From: UBA2883 sp964017965
Lineage (GTDB): Bacteria; Cyanobacteriota; Vampirovibrionia; Gastranaerophilales; Gastranaerophilaceae
NCBI GenBank assembly: GCA_964017965.1
Contig: CAXHNV010000003.1
Coordinates: forward strand, 1-64,000
Length of the DNA: 64,000 nt
Direction: 5' to 3'
Made by a program: the position numbers and the translations under genes. Positions 9,264 through 17,598 of the stretch are shown in pieces. The stretch's first letter is position 1. Every line of letters starts with the position of its first letter. Under the pieces are notes generated by a model. That model did not search any database. It saw only the letters and a program-made list of their open reading frames with translations, and was not told the DNA's origin.

Positions 9264-10397
9264 ATGAAAAACGTAAGACAGACTCAAGTTAATACGCATA
9301 GAGATGCGTGGGTAGAGATAAATTTAGAATCTATTTCCCATAATATAAAAGAATTTAGAAAAAACATTCCTGCTGATAAAAAAATATTAGGTGTTGTAAA
9401 AGCTGATGCTTATGGTCATGGTTCTATAATGGCTGCACCTATTATGTTAGCTTCCGGTATTGATATGCTCGGTGTGGCTTCGATTGATGAGGGTTTGGAT
9501 TTGCGTAACGAAAGGATAGATTGTGATATCCTTGTTGTTGGTGCTGTTCCGGTTTGGTCGTTTGAAATTGCTGCAGAGAACGATATTTCTGTATCTATTT
9601 TTTCAGACGCTCATTTGAACGCTTGTAAACAGGCTTATGAAAGAACCGGGATAAAACCAAAAGTTCATATTAAACTCAATACAGGCATGAATAGAATCGG
9701 GTTAGAGCCTGAATATGCGGTTGAATTTATTAAAAAAGTACAATCAAGCGACTTTGTTGATTTAAAAGGTATTTTTACCCACCTTGCAAATGCGGAAGAT
9801 GTTGAAAAAACAAAAGAACAATTAAAAACTTGGAACGATATTACCGGTGCAGTTAATAAGGACGGACTGTTGTTACATGCTTTGAATACGGCAGGTTCTA
9901 TGAAATACTGTAATGATATTGATTCTAATATGGTACGTATGGGAATAGCTATATACGGGCTTGAACCTGACCTTGCAGAAGGTTTAACGTTTAGACCGGA
10001 ACTAAAACAGGTTATGGGTTTGAAAGGTCGGATTACTAATATTCATACAATGCATAAAGGTCAGGGCATAAGCTACGGTTATTCTTTTGTTGCAGATAAA
10101 GATATAAAAGTTGCAACTATTCCTATCGGTTACGCTGACGGGGTTCCAAGAGCGTTATCTAACAAGATTTATGCTGAATTAAACGGACAAAAAATTAAAC
10201 AAATCGGTAATATTACAATGGATCAGATGATGTTTGATATTTCCGGTATTGATGCTAACGAGGGTGATATTATTACCTTGCTTAATGATACAGACAAAGA
10301 TTTATCAATTGATAACTGGGCAAATATTGTGGGAACAATCAATTATGAGCTAACTTGCAGACTCAAGGTTCGTTTGCCTCGTGTTTATGTCAGATAA
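9264..10397 (+). CDS. alr: alanine racemase
   Basis: PLP enzyme that interconverts L- and D-alanine for peptidoglycan. About 377 residues. The PLP lysine is in VVKADAYGHGS near residue 40; the catalytic tyrosine loop GQGISYGYSF and the C-terminal IPIGYADGVPR are present, and the protein ends with the usual LKVRLPRVY. The ATG at 9264 is preferred over an in-frame TTG at 9237, but no clear ribosome binding site precedes either; TATAAT at 9252-9257 lies so close that the mRNA could be nearly leaderless. Its 3' end overlaps the convergent pnuC by 48 bases. Confidence 0.95.
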   Translation: MKNVRQTQVNTHRDAWVEINLESISHNIKEFRKNIPADKKILGVVKADAYGHGSIMAAPIMLASGIDMLGVASIDEGLDLRNERIDCDILVVGAVPVWSFEIAAENDISVSIFSDAHLNACKQAYERTGIKPKVHIKLNTGMNRIGLEPEYAVEFIKKVQSSDFVDLKGIFTHLANAEDVEKTKEQLKTWNDITGAVNKDGLLLHALNTAGSMKYCNDIDSNMVRMGIAIYGLEPDLAEGLTFRPELKQVMGLKGRITNIHTMHKGQGISYGYSFVADKDIKVATIPIGYADGVPRALSNKIYAELNGQKIKQIGNITMDQMMFDISGIDANEGDIITLLNDTDKDLSIDNWANIVGTINYELTCRLKVRLPRVYVR

Positions 10398-10964
10398 CTC
10401 GTTTCGCCATTGGAAATAAAAATAAATCCCCATTACAAGATAAACGCTCCAAACTATTACAGTAGAGTATGTTTCGTGGTTACTCATTGAAACTTTTAAC
10501 CACATCATTATTGCTAAACTGTTAACGATAATCCATATTAACCATTGTTCAATACAACGTTTTACGGTGAGATACATACCTAATATTGATAGAATAGTTG
10601 TAATTCCGTCCAAAATAGGTGCAGTATCATTTGAAGTTTTTAAGAATGCAACCATTATAATACAGAGCTTTGTGGTAATTCCGGTAAGTATTAGTCGCTC
10701 TTTTTTGCTTAGTTTTGTTTTTATAATCTCTTTTTTATCTTTTTTAAGATGTCTGTTCCAGAGGATGATTCCTATAATTTGCATTGGCAGATAGTATCCA
10801 ATGTTTAATAAGAAGTTGCCATAAAGGTCGTTGTTGTAAGCTAAATAAGAATAGCAACAGGTGGCTGTTATCCCGAAAAGGTAACATATTACTCTGCCTT
10901 TACCGGCAAGCGCTGTATATAGGATTCCGCATATTGTATAGGTGAGTGATATTAGTGCCTGCAT
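10350..10964 (-). CDS. pnuC: PnuC-type nicotinamide riboside transporter
   Basis: 204-residue integral membrane protein with about seven hydrophobic helices. PnuC-type features include YLPMQIIGIILWNRH near residue 60 and the later GMYLTVKRCIEQWLIWIIVN, with the aromatic W-x-x-W pattern typical of the family. It likely imports nicotinamide riboside for NAD synthesis by facilitated diffusion. The 48-base overlap with the end of alr on the other strand is unusual and implies antisense 3' transcripts. A related PnuC-like vitamin carrier (for example thiamine, PnuT) cannot be excluded. Confidence 0.85.
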   Translation of the reverse strand: MQALISLTYTICGILYTALAGKGRVICYLFGITATCCYSYLAYNNDLYGNFLLNIGYYLPMQIIGIILWNRHLKKDKKEIIKTKLSKKERLILTGITTKLCIIMVAFLKTSNDTAPILDGITTILSILGMYLTVKRCIEQWLIWIIVNSLAIMMWLKVSMSNHETYSTVIVWSVYLVMGIYFYFQWRNELSDINTRQTNLESAS

Positions 10965-11022
10965 CTTATTAATTCTTTATATTATCTTACTTTTAAAGCG
11001 TTTCTGTTATTTAATAATATAA

Positions 11023-12021
11023 ATGAAAGTCGGCTCAATAACAACTAAAATATGTAAAAGTGACACTTTGAAAAAAGGGTTAGAACTTGCTGCAAATAAC
11101 GGCGGTAAGTTTATGGCAGGCACCCAGTTATTGTTTGCAACGGCTGTTCGCCCGCTTTCTATCGCTACTACCCCGAAGACCGATAGAGAAAATAAAAAAC
11201 TGGCATGTGCAAAATCGTTTGCGTCATCGTTTGTAAACTATTTATTGGTTTTAGCTGTTTCAAACCCTATCGCAAGAAATGTTAAAAAACTCGATAAAAC
11301 ACCGGAAAAATATCTTAAGCCGCAGACAATAAATCTTATGAAAGAGGGTGCAAAACCTCTTGTTGAATCAAAATCTTATCAGTTTGCAACACAGATGTTT
11401 AAATTGGGTTCAAACGCTGTTACAGCAATGCCAAGGGCGATTGTTACCTGTGCGATGATTCCGCCTATTATGGCGGGGATTCAGTTTCTGAACGAAAAAC
11501 TTCGTAAAAAACCGGAACCTGTCAAAACTCAAAAGATAACAACTTCACCTCAAAACTCTCAGGTAGCTTTTAAGGGTGTTAATATTGCTAAGAAAATGGG
11601 TAAAGCACTGGATTCACCGTTTATGCAAAAAATGACTGAAAAATATAAGGATACTAACTTCCAAATGCACACAATGGCAGTTACGGATACAGTGACAACT
11701 TTGACACTTTGTCATCAGGTGAATTCAAGCAAAAAGATAGATGACGATAGAAAGAAAGTACTTAATAATAATTCTATATTATCAACAAGTTTAGGTATTT
11801 TGAGTGCTTACGGAGTTGACAAAGTTACCCAAAAACCTACTGAAAAGTTTATTAAGGCTTTTTCTCAGGTGAATAAAGCTGACCCTAAATTGAGTAAGTA
11901 TGTTGAGGGTATCAGGATTGCAAAACCAACCCTTTTATATGCAGGCGTTTATTATACTGTGATTCCTATGGTTTCAACATTCTTTGCAGAACGCCTAAAT
12001 AAAAAAAGTAAGAATATCTAA
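11023..12021 (+). CDS. hypothetical protein with hydrophobic segments
   Basis: 332 residues of unknown family. It has several moderately hydrophobic stretches (FASSFVNYLLVLAVSNPIA near 70, AMPRAIVTCAMIPPIMAGI near 140, YAGVYYTVIPMVSTFFAE at the C-terminus) separated by Lys-rich linkers, suggesting a membrane-associated protein. SQVAFKGVNIAKK near 185 contains a VAFKG segment similar to KVAFTGQ in the protein at 15664. The ATG follows an AT-rich leader without a strong ribosome binding site. It lies divergent from pnuC and upstream of an AI-2E-family permease. Confidence 0.65.
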   Translation: MKVGSITTKICKSDTLKKGLELAANNGGKFMAGTQLLFATAVRPLSIATTPKTDRENKKLACAKSFASSFVNYLLVLAVSNPIARNVKKLDKTPEKYLKPQTINLMKEGAKPLVESKSYQFATQMFKLGSNAVTAMPRAIVTCAMIPPIMAGIQFLNEKLRKKPEPVKTQKITTSPQNSQVAFKGVNIAKKMGKALDSPFMQKMTEKYKDTNFQMHTMAVTDTVTTLTLCHQVNSSKKIDDDRKKVLNNNSILSTSLGILSAYGVDKVTQKPTEKFIKAFSQVNKADPKLSKYVEGIRIAKPTLLYAGVYYTVIPMVSTFFAERLNKKSKNI

Positions 12022-12091
12022 ATAGTCTATTTATTTTATCGGCTATTTCTGCTATTATCTTCTAAGTAATATGTAAACAAACGAGGTGGAT

Positions 12092-13150
12092 GTGGCTATA
12101 AAAAACAGTATAACCGTTAAAAATATTATCTTTATACTTATGGTAGTTTTTCTTTTGAAGTTCTTTTCTCAGATAACTACAACAGTAATGCTGTTTTTTG
12201 CGTCATTTGTCTTTGCGTGTTCATTGAATCCGCTTGTGGATAAGTTTAGTAAGAAAGTCAGTCGCCCAATGGCTGCAAGTATTGTTATGGGCGGGATTAT
12301 GATTGTTTTGTTTGCAGTGTTCTTACCTCTTGTCGTTATTGCAATTAAACAGGTTGAAGTTTTGCTTGTTGCTCTGCCTTCTAAGTTAGAGTTTATAAAA
12401 GATTTTATTTATAACAAACAAATTTTAGGCAAAAGTATTGTTTCAATGATAGATATACCAATGCTTTTTGAACCGGTTACTAATTTTACAACAAACCTTG
12501 TAAACCAATCTATTACTATCGGTCTGAATATAGCAACAGCACTGATTTATCTTCTTGCAATGTGTATTATTACATATTACTTTATTGTGGATAAAACAAG
12601 TATCAGAAACGCTGTAATGCTCTTGTTTCCGGAACATATTAAACATAAAGCCGGAGTTATTATTACTACAATCTCTGAAAAAATCGGGAACTATATAATC
12701 GCACAACTTACTGTTATTGCAGGTGTCGGGCTTTGTGTAATGATTCCTTTAATGCTTATGAAAATAGATTGCGCTATATTGTTAGGTTTCATTTCTGCGG
12801 TGTTAGATTTAATCCCTGTTGTAGGGCCTACGATTGCCCTTGTTATATGTATTTTTATGTGCTATCACTATGGTCCGCTTGTTGTGGGACTTGTTATATT
12901 CTTCTTCCTGTTAGCTCAATGGATTGAAAATAATTTTGTAAGACCTTATGTTTTCGGTAAGTTTATGGATTTACATCCGTTGATTATTTTCTTCTCAATA
13001 TTTGTTACAGCGAAGTTTCTCGGCGCTGTGGGTGTAATTTTCGCTCCTGCAATCGCTGCAACTGTTTGTGTGCTGTTGGATGAGTTGTATATCAAGCCAA
13101 TTAATAAAAATAATGAATTAAGTACTGATGACGGAAACATATCTTTATAA
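12092..13150 (+). CDS. AI-2E family transporter (PF01594-type permease)
   Basis: About 352 residues with eight predicted membrane helices in the pattern of the AI-2E/YdiK/PerM family: an N-terminal pair, an amphipathic middle (KQVEVLLVALPSKLEFIKDF), then LLGFISAVLDLIPVVGPTIA, the family signature, and WIENNFVRPYVFGKFMDLHP near 280. Start choice is between GTG codons at 12086 and 12092; GAGGTGGAT spaces better to 12092. Members export small molecules or act as Na+/H+ antiporters, so the substrate is uncertain. It overlaps the next gene by 23 bases, implying an operon. Confidence 0.85.
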   Translation: MAIKNSITVKNIIFILMVVFLLKFFSQITTTVMLFFASFVFACSLNPLVDKFSKKVSRPMAASIVMGGIMIVLFAVFLPLVVIAIKQVEVLLVALPSKLEFIKDFIYNKQILGKSIVSMIDIPMLFEPVTNFTTNLVNQSITIGLNIATALIYLLAMCIITYYFIVDKTSIRNAVMLLFPEHIKHKAGVIITTISEKIGNYIIAQLTVIAGVGLCVMIPLMLMKIDCAILLGFISAVLDLIPVVGPTIALVICIFMCYHYGPLVVGLVIFFFLLAQWIENNFVRPYVFGKFMDLHPLIIFFSIFVTAKFLGAVGVIFAPAIAATVCVLLDELYIKPINKNNELSTDDGNISL

Positions 13151-14672
13151 TAGAAATTTGAATAAGGAAGTTGATTATAATGTGTGGTTCGCATTCCCTG
13201 AATGTAAATCGTTTTCGTTGTCTTCATTGGGCTATTTGTGGCTTTATAAAGAGTTGGATGAGCTTGATAATGTGTTTGTTGAGATGATAAATACAGATAC
13301 CACTAAAACACAGATTATGGCTAATGATGTTGATGCGGTTGCGTTTTCGTTTTCGTTTGATTTGGATTTTTTAAATATATTTAGGATTCTCGAACGCTAT
13401 AATATACCATTGAAAAGTAGTGAAAGAGGCGAAGATGATCCGTTTGTGTTTGCTGGTGGTCCGGTTTTAACCTGTAATCCGGTTCCGTATTCTCAAATCT
13501 TTGATTTTATAATTATTGGTGACGGAGAAGGTGTTAATACTCAGGCTGTTGAGATTTGCAGGAAGAACAAGTCTTTACCGAAATCAGAGGTGTTGAAACT
13601 TTTAGCTGAGGTTGAGGGGGTATATGTGCCTTCAATTCATACAGTTAATAATCCTGTGAAAAAGGCTCATTCTGAATTGAACCATTGCGTTTATACCCCG
13701 ATTGTTAGTGATGAGAGCTTTTTTAAGAATACGTTTATCGTTGAGACTTCACGCGGATGTTATAATCGCTGCGGGTTCTGTATAGCTTCTTATTTGAACT
13801 TGCCTGCAAGGTTTGTTGATTTTGATACGATTATTGAAAAACTTGAGTTGGGACTCAGGTATACCAATAAGATTGCACTTTTGGGTGCTTTGGTTAGTGC
13901 TCATCCTAGGTTTGAGGATATATGTAAGTTTATTGATGAAAAGATTGCCGGCGGTAAAGATATTGAGATGAGCATATCTTCTTTGAGGGCTGATACTATT
14001 ACTCCGGAGGTGGTTAGTACTCTTGTTAAGACGGGTCAAAAACACATTACAGTTGCTATTGAGGCTGCAAGTGAGCGATTGAGAAAGGTTATTAATAAGA
14101 ATATTAGTGAAGAACAGCTTTTTAAGACCATAAGGGTAGCTAAGGATAATGGGCTTAAGGGTGTTAAAATATACTGTATGATTGGTTTGCCGAAAGAAAC
14201 ACAGGCTGATATTGATGAATTTTTTAGGTTAGCAAAGGACTTGAAGAATGAGTTTAAAGGGTTTGGGATTACGTTTTCGTTTTCGACATTTGTTCCGAAA
14301 CCTCATACACCTTTTCAGTGGTGTGGAAGAGAAGAGACGAAGAGCTTGGAGCAGAAGATTAAGTATCTTACGAAAGGGTTTCATAAGTTGGGGGTTGAGG
14401 CTAAGTTTTCGAGTCCTAAATGGGATTATTATCAGACATTGCTTTCTCGAGGTGATGATAGCTTGACTGATTATTTGATAGAGGTTTATCGTGAGGGTGG
14501 AAAGATTGGCGCGTTTAAGAACTGTGCTAAGAAACTTAGAATCGACACAGATAAGTTTGTGATTGAGTGTTTAGATATGGATAAACCTTTAGTGTGGGAT
14601 GTTGTCGGAATAAGTAATCCCGGTAAAGAGCTTTTGAAAAAAGAGTATGAAAGATTGATGAAGCGAGCTTAA
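13128..14672 (+). CDS. B12-binding-like radical SAM protein
   Basis: 514 residues. The N-terminal ~200 residues resemble the degenerate B12-binding domain of large radical SAM enzymes (FSLSSLGYLWLYKEL, VFAGGPVLTCNPVP, FIIIGDGEG). The radical SAM core follows, with the 4Fe-4S ligands in TSRGCYNRCGFC near 212 (C-x3-C-x2-C), then AIEAASERLRKVINKNI and KIYCMIGLPKET, and STFVPKPHTPFQW near 390. The family contains methylthiotransferase-like and uncharacterised members; no substrate can be named. The ATG overlaps the upstream permease gene by 23 bases without a strong ribosome binding site, so translation may be coupled. Confidence 0.85.
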   Translation: MTETYLYNRNLNKEVDYNVWFAFPECKSFSLSSLGYLWLYKELDELDNVFVEMINTDTTKTQIMANDVDAVAFSFSFDLDFLNIFRILERYNIPLKSSERGEDDPFVFAGGPVLTCNPVPYSQIFDFIIIGDGEGVNTQAVEICRKNKSLPKSEVLKLLAEVEGVYVPSIHTVNNPVKKAHSELNHCVYTPIVSDESFFKNTFIVETSRGCYNRCGFCIASYLNLPARFVDFDTIIEKLELGLRYTNKIALLGALVSAHPRFEDICKFIDEKIAGGKDIEMSISSLRADTITPEVVSTLVKTGQKHITVAIEAASERLRKVINKNISEEQLFKTIRVAKDNGLKGVKIYCMIGLPKETQADIDEFFRLAKDLKNEFKGFGITFSFSTFVPKPHTPFQWCGREETKSLEQKIKYLTKGFHKLGVEAKFSSPKWDYYQTLLSRGDDSLTDYLIEVYREGGKIGAFKNCAKKLRIDTDKFVIECLDMDKPLVWDVVGISNPGKELLKKEYERLMKRA

Positions 14673-14683
14673 TTTAGTAGGGG

Positions 14684-15523
14684 TTAGGCTGCATCTTCTC
14701 CGAATTTACGGAATCTTCGTGCATCAAGAATTTCTTCTTGACGGTTTTGCTCTTGTCTGTTTATGTTTTGTGAGTTATCGTTCGATGAATCGTTAGGGTT
14801 TTCGTTGTTGCCCGAGTTATTATCAGCGTTACCCGGGGTGTCGGTACCTGATGTTGAATCGGTAGGTGAAGCTGTTACACCTCCGTCAACGCCATTAGCA
14901 CCATCTGTTCCTTGAGTTCCGTCAGTTCCTTGGGTTCCTGCAACTCCGTCGGTTGCTCCTGCGCCTTCTGTTGAACCGGTTGAGAGCGTTCCTTCACCTG
15001 TAGAAACTTCTCCACCTTGATCTGCAACACGAGCTTCTTTCATAGCAGCTTCGTATTGAGCGTAAAGATTTTGGTTAAGTTGCTTACTTTGACTTGTGGC
15101 ACCGCCTTGAGAACCGGTGTTTTCGTTGCCTTGAGAGGCTTGAAGACCGGATGCGAGGGTTGGTGCTTGAGATTGAGCTGTATGCCCTGTTGCACCAGCA
15201 GCTAATACGGTATTGTTGTTGTCGTTAGAGACGACATTATCAACACCTCTGGAGCCGCCGTCGGTTATATTTGAAGGTTGCGTACCTGCACCGGCAGAGC
15301 TTGCACCGTTAGCACCTGCATTCTCTTTAGTCGGGTTTTGGGCTGCAACTTGGAAGACTGTTTTTCCGCTGTGTAATTCTTGAGCAAGTTTAACCGGAAC
15401 GCCATTTTCGGTAACGGCGTTAGGATTGGCTTGTGGTTTTTGTTTTACTTCGCCGGTTTTGTTTTCGGCTTTTAACCACTCGTCAAAAGACATATTTGGA
15501 TTGTTGACTGCTCCAATAGCCAT
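14684..15523 (-). CDS. low-complexity Gly/Asn/Thr-rich protein
   Basis: 279 residues with strong compositional bias. An N-terminal stretch (NPNMSFDEWLKAEN) is followed by long Gly/Ala/Ser/Thr-rich sequence, including collagen-like GTQGTDGTQGTDGANG near 195, then Asn/Asp-rich NNSGNNENPNDSSNDNS and an Arg-rich end. No signal peptide, enzyme motif or membrane helix is seen. It is most likely disordered. It is convergent with the radical SAM gene 11 bases away. The upstream element at 15546 groups it with three other unknown genes. Confidence 0.65.
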   Translation of the reverse strand: MAIGAVNNPNMSFDEWLKAENKTGEVKQKPQANPNAVTENGVPVKLAQELHSGKTVFQVAAQNPTKENAGANGASSAGAGTQPSNITDGGSRGVDNVVSNDNNNTVLAAGATGHTAQSQAPTLASGLQASQGNENTGSQGGATSQSKQLNQNLYAQYEAAMKEARVADQGGEVSTGEGTLSTGSTEGAGATDGVAGTQGTDGTQGTDGANGVDGGVTASPTDSTSGTDTPGNADNNSGNNENPNDSSNDNSQNINRQEQNRQEEILDARRFRKFGEDAA

Positions 15524-15545
15524 GTAATATCCTTATATTTGCTCT

Positions 15546-15565
15546 CTTATATAGATAAAGTTTTT
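15546..15565 (-). promoter_or_regulatory. shared ACTTTAT...TAAG promoter-like element
   Basis: Minus strand AAAAACTTTATCTATATAAG, about 22 bases before the ATG at 15523. Same element class as at 2380, 7660 and 15932. Confidence 0.45.
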
Positions 15566-15627
15566 GTATCATCCTCAATTTCTGCATGTCATAAATTTTT
15601 AACATAAGTTTACAAAATGAAGGTAAT

Positions 15628-15658
15628 AAAAAAACTCCTTTTAGGGAGGAGTTTTTTA
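15628..15658 (-). terminator. rho-independent terminator
   Basis: AAAAAACTCCT / AGGAGTTTTTT arms around a 7-base loop, immediately downstream of the minus-strand gene ending at 15664. The A and T runs make it potentially bidirectional. Confidence 0.85.
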
Positions 15659-15663
15659 TTTTA

Positions 15664-15885
15664 TTAAAAATATGTATTGAGTCTATGTTTTCCGTTTTCG
15701 CCTGTACCTGTGACTTCTCCGAGGACGCCGGTGCTGTTTTCTGCGTTTATACCTTTACCGGTTCCGTAGTTATCTACGCCTGTTGAGTGAGGAGTTTCTT
15801 GACCTTGTCCTGTAAACGCAACTTTTGGTGCGGCAAACGGATTGGCTTGAATTTTTGGATTAAAGTTTAATTTATCTAAAACCAT
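15664..15885 (-). CDS. small Gly-rich hypothetical protein
   Basis: 73 residues beginning MVLDKLNFNPKIQANPFAAP, then KVAFTGQGQ and a Gly/Asn/Thr-rich tail. It looks disordered, like the neighbour at 14684. The ATG follows AAGGAAAATTAA. A terminator lies right after it and a shared promoter-like element about 50 bases upstream. No function can be given. Confidence 0.6.
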   Translation of the reverse strand: MVLDKLNFNPKIQANPFAAPKVAFTGQGQETPHSTGVDNYGTGKGINAENSTGVLGEVTGTGENGKHRLNTYF

Positions 15886-15931
15886 TTAATTTTCCTTAAT
15901 TTCCCAATTTATGCAAACAAAAATACATAAT

Positions 15932-15954
15932 CTTACATGTATATAAAGTTTTTA
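15932..15954 (-). promoter_or_regulatory. shared ACTTTAT...TAAG promoter-like element
   Basis: Minus strand AAAACTTTATATACATGTAA, about 50 bases before the ATG at 15885. A plus-strand copy (ACTTTATGTATATAG) occurs at 15996-16010. Confidence 0.45.
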
Positions 15955-15972
15955 TTGATTGGGAAGTTGCGT

Positions 15973-16020
15973 ATTTAGGGTGCGAGTGTTACAAAACTTT
16001 ATGTATATAGTACCCTAAAT
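15973..16020. repeat. 9-bp inverted repeat around an orphan promoter-like element
   Basis: ATTTAGGGT at 15973-15981 is perfectly inverted as ACCCTAAAT at 16012-16020. The ~30-base loop holds a plus-strand ACTTTATGTATATAG element with no gene directly behind it before the tRNA. It could be an operator pair or a small RNA start. Confidence 0.3.
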
Positions 16021-16085
16021 TGAAAAGAGTATAACAACAAAGTGTAATGGAGAGGGTAAAAGTTTACAAAATTTAAAAAATAGGC

Positions 16086-16114
16086 TTTACAAAAAAAATT
16101 CAGCATTTTATAAT
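16086..16114 (+). promoter_or_regulatory. tRNA-Ala promoter
   Basis: TTTACA at 16086-16091, 17-base spacer, TATAAT at 16109-16114: a near-consensus sigma70-type promoter placed about 20 bases before the tRNA. Confidence 0.75.
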
Positions 16115-16134
16115 TATCTTGTTGAAGAACTCGT

Positions 16135-16210
16135 GGGGGTTTAGCTCAGCTGGTAGAGCACCTGCTTTGCACGCAGGGGGTCAGGAGTTCGAATCTCCTA
16201 ACCTCCACCA
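16135..16210 (+). tRNA. tRNA-Ala (anticodon TGC)
   Basis: Full 76-base cloverleaf. Acceptor arm GGGGGTT pairs with AACCTCC with one G-T pair; anticodon arm CCTGC-TTTGCAC-GCAGG gives anticodon TGC at 16168-16170; T arm AGGAG-TTCGAAT-CTCCT; CCA is encoded. The 3' part from 16185 is the prophage attachment core, so its 3' end is likely prophage-derived after integration. Confidence 0.97.
16185..16207 (+). repeat. attL core (23-bp direct repeat)
   Basis: From GAGTTCGAATCTCC to CTCCA in the tRNA-Ala 3' end; identical to 58166-58188. The two copies bracket the phage genes, with the integrase next to this one. Confidence 0.92.
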
Positions 16211-16213
16211 ATT

Positions 16214-16249
16214 AAAAGCCTAGAGATAACTTGATTCTCAGGCTTTTTT
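16214..16249 (+). terminator. terminator after tRNA-Ala
   Basis: AAAAGCCT / AGGCTTTT with an inner GAGA/TCTC pair and a T-run to 16249. It lies inside attL, so it is supplied by the prophage; the original chromosomal one is probably at 58198. Confidence 0.85.
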
Positions 16250-16259
16250 AGTTTTTTGC

Positions 16260-16315
16260 GTGTCCATCCTATGTCCATTTCTTGTTTTGAATTAAATCCT
16301 AATTATATGAATTAA
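16260..16315. repeat. left integrase arm sites and 27-bp inverted repeat
   Basis: GTGTCCA (16260) and ATGTCCA (16271) lie 11 bases apart, matching GTGTCCA pairs at 58064/58075 with the same spacing, as expected of arm-type integrase sites. A 27-bp stretch at 16289-16315 (GAATTAAATCCTAATT...) is a perfect inverted repeat of 58091-58117 and contains the integrase stop codon. Confidence 0.7.
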
Positions 16316-17309
16316 GAACATTAACTGCATTTATTACATCTAAAGAATCAATATGTGTATATTGCATTGTTGTCTTTATATCTGAATGTGTCATAATCTC
16401 TTTTACAATAGGTAAAGGTATCTTTTCCTTTACTAAACGTGTCGCTACAGTATGTCGTAAACCATGAAATTTTAAACCTTTTAAACCTGCTTTCTCTCTT
16501 ATTGCTCTCCATTGTTCACCAAATTTTGTATTGCTCCACCCAGTACCAGTATTTGGATTTACAAAGACATATTCTGAAACTCGTTCCATATTCATAAATA
16601 AGTCATATAGAACATCATTCATAGGTAATTTAATATGCTTATTCCCTTTATTCTTTGTTATTTCGATTGTTCTAAATTCAAAGTCTAAATCTGACCATTT
16701 TAACGTTCGTATATTCCCACGTCTTAAACCTGAATTTAATGCTGTGATTATTATAGGTTTATAATAATCAGGAGCTGCTTCTTCTAAAATTGGTTGTGAA
16801 GTATAGGCTAAATATTGAGGTTTTTTAGGTTCTAATTTAAACTCACTTTTACTTGTAAAAGGATTCTTAGTTAGCCATTCATTTTCAATAGCTAAATTGA
16901 ACATTATTCTAAAAATACCTATATACAAGTTTATGGTTTTCTTACCTTTATCTTTAGATAATAACCAAGCTTTGAATTGTTCTACATCTTTTGATAAAAT
17001 TGTATCTGCATATTTATCTTCATTAAAAAATTGAAAAGCAATGTTTAATCTTCCAATATCTTGTTTATAAACACTTCTATTAAGCTTGCTATATTCTAAA
17101 AAATTCTCTTTTAATTTCTTGAGTTTATATCTTTTCTTATCTTCTCTCGGTATTACTCCATTCTGTTGTTGCTGTAGTTTATACTTAAAAGCATTCTCTA
17201 TCTTCTCAGCTTCTGATTTACTTGTTGCACCATTGCATAAATAATGATGTCTTTCACCATTTAACTGAAACCTACAATAATATTTCCCATTTCTTTTAGT
17301 GATAGTCAT
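16299..17309 (-). CDS. prophage tyrosine integrase
   Basis: 336-residue site-specific recombinase that should integrate and excise the phage at tRNA-Ala. Catalytic residues are visible: Arg in NSGLRRGNIRTLKW near 195, His-x-x-Arg in KFHGLRHTVATRL near 283, His in MTHSDIKTT and the nucleophile Tyr in MQYTHID near 317. The N-terminal part is Lys-rich with an arm-binding AP2-like strand (NGKYYCRFQLNGERHHY) and a SAM-like core-binding domain. It lies next to attL, with its stop codon inside the 27-bp inverted repeat, and 17 bases after the putative excisionase gene. Confidence 0.93.
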   Translation of the reverse strand: MTITKRNGKYYCRFQLNGERHHYLCNGATSKSEAEKIENAFKYKLQQQQNGVIPREDKKRYKLKKLKENFLEYSKLNRSVYKQDIGRLNIAFQFFNEDKYADTILSKDVEQFKAWLLSKDKGKKTINLYIGIFRIMFNLAIENEWLTKNPFTSKSEFKLEPKKPQYLAYTSQPILEEAAPDYYKPIIITALNSGLRRGNIRTLKWSDLDFEFRTIEITKNKGNKHIKLPMNDVLYDLFMNMERVSEYVFVNPNTGTGWSNTKFGEQWRAIREKAGLKGLKFHGLRHTVATRLVKEKIPLPIVKEIMTHSDIKTTMQYTHIDSLDVINAVNVLNSYN

Positions 17310-17326
17310 ATTATCTATTTATCACC

Positions 17327-17521
17327 TCATGGGTTATTGTCAATCCATTCCTGAAACTCTTTCTCCTTAACATAAAGAGTTCCTCCTATATGTTTAAAAC
17401 ATCCTTCAGGAATATCACCCCTCCGTTTCCATGTCCTCAACGTGCTTTCAGGTACTCCCAATGCCTCAGCAGCTGCTTTTATTTTTAATAATCCAAACAT
17501 AAAATTGTTACCTTTCTTCAT
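17327..17521 (-). CDS. putative excisionase (MerR-type HTH)
   Basis: 64 residues with a winged helix-turn-helix of the AlpA/MerR type: LLKIKAAAEALGVPESTLRT, then WKRRGDIPEG and KHIGGTLYVKEKEFQEWI. Position directly upstream of the integrase fits an Xis that bends attachment-site DNA and favours excision. A start at the later ATG (MFGLLKIK) is also possible. It could instead regulate the integrase gene. Confidence 0.75.
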   Translation of the reverse strand: MKKGNNFMFGLLKIKAAAEALGVPESTLRTWKRRGDIPEGCFKHIGGTLYVKEKEFQEWIDNNP

Positions 17522-17540
17522 GAAGTTTTCTTAATATTCT

Positions 17541-17564
17541 AAAAAGGGAGGAATAACTCCTCCC
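17541..17564 (-). terminator. terminator ending the replication operon
   Basis: Minus strand GGGAGGA-GTTAT-TCCTCCC then TTTTT, between the last replication gene (17599) and excisionase/integrase. A second inverted repeat AGTAACTG/CAGTTACT at 17578-17600 overlaps the stop codon of the gene at 17599. Together they insulate int-xis from replication transcription. Confidence 0.85.
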
Positions 17565-17598
17565 GTAGGTGTGCCGAAGTAACTGTTTCCACCAGTTA

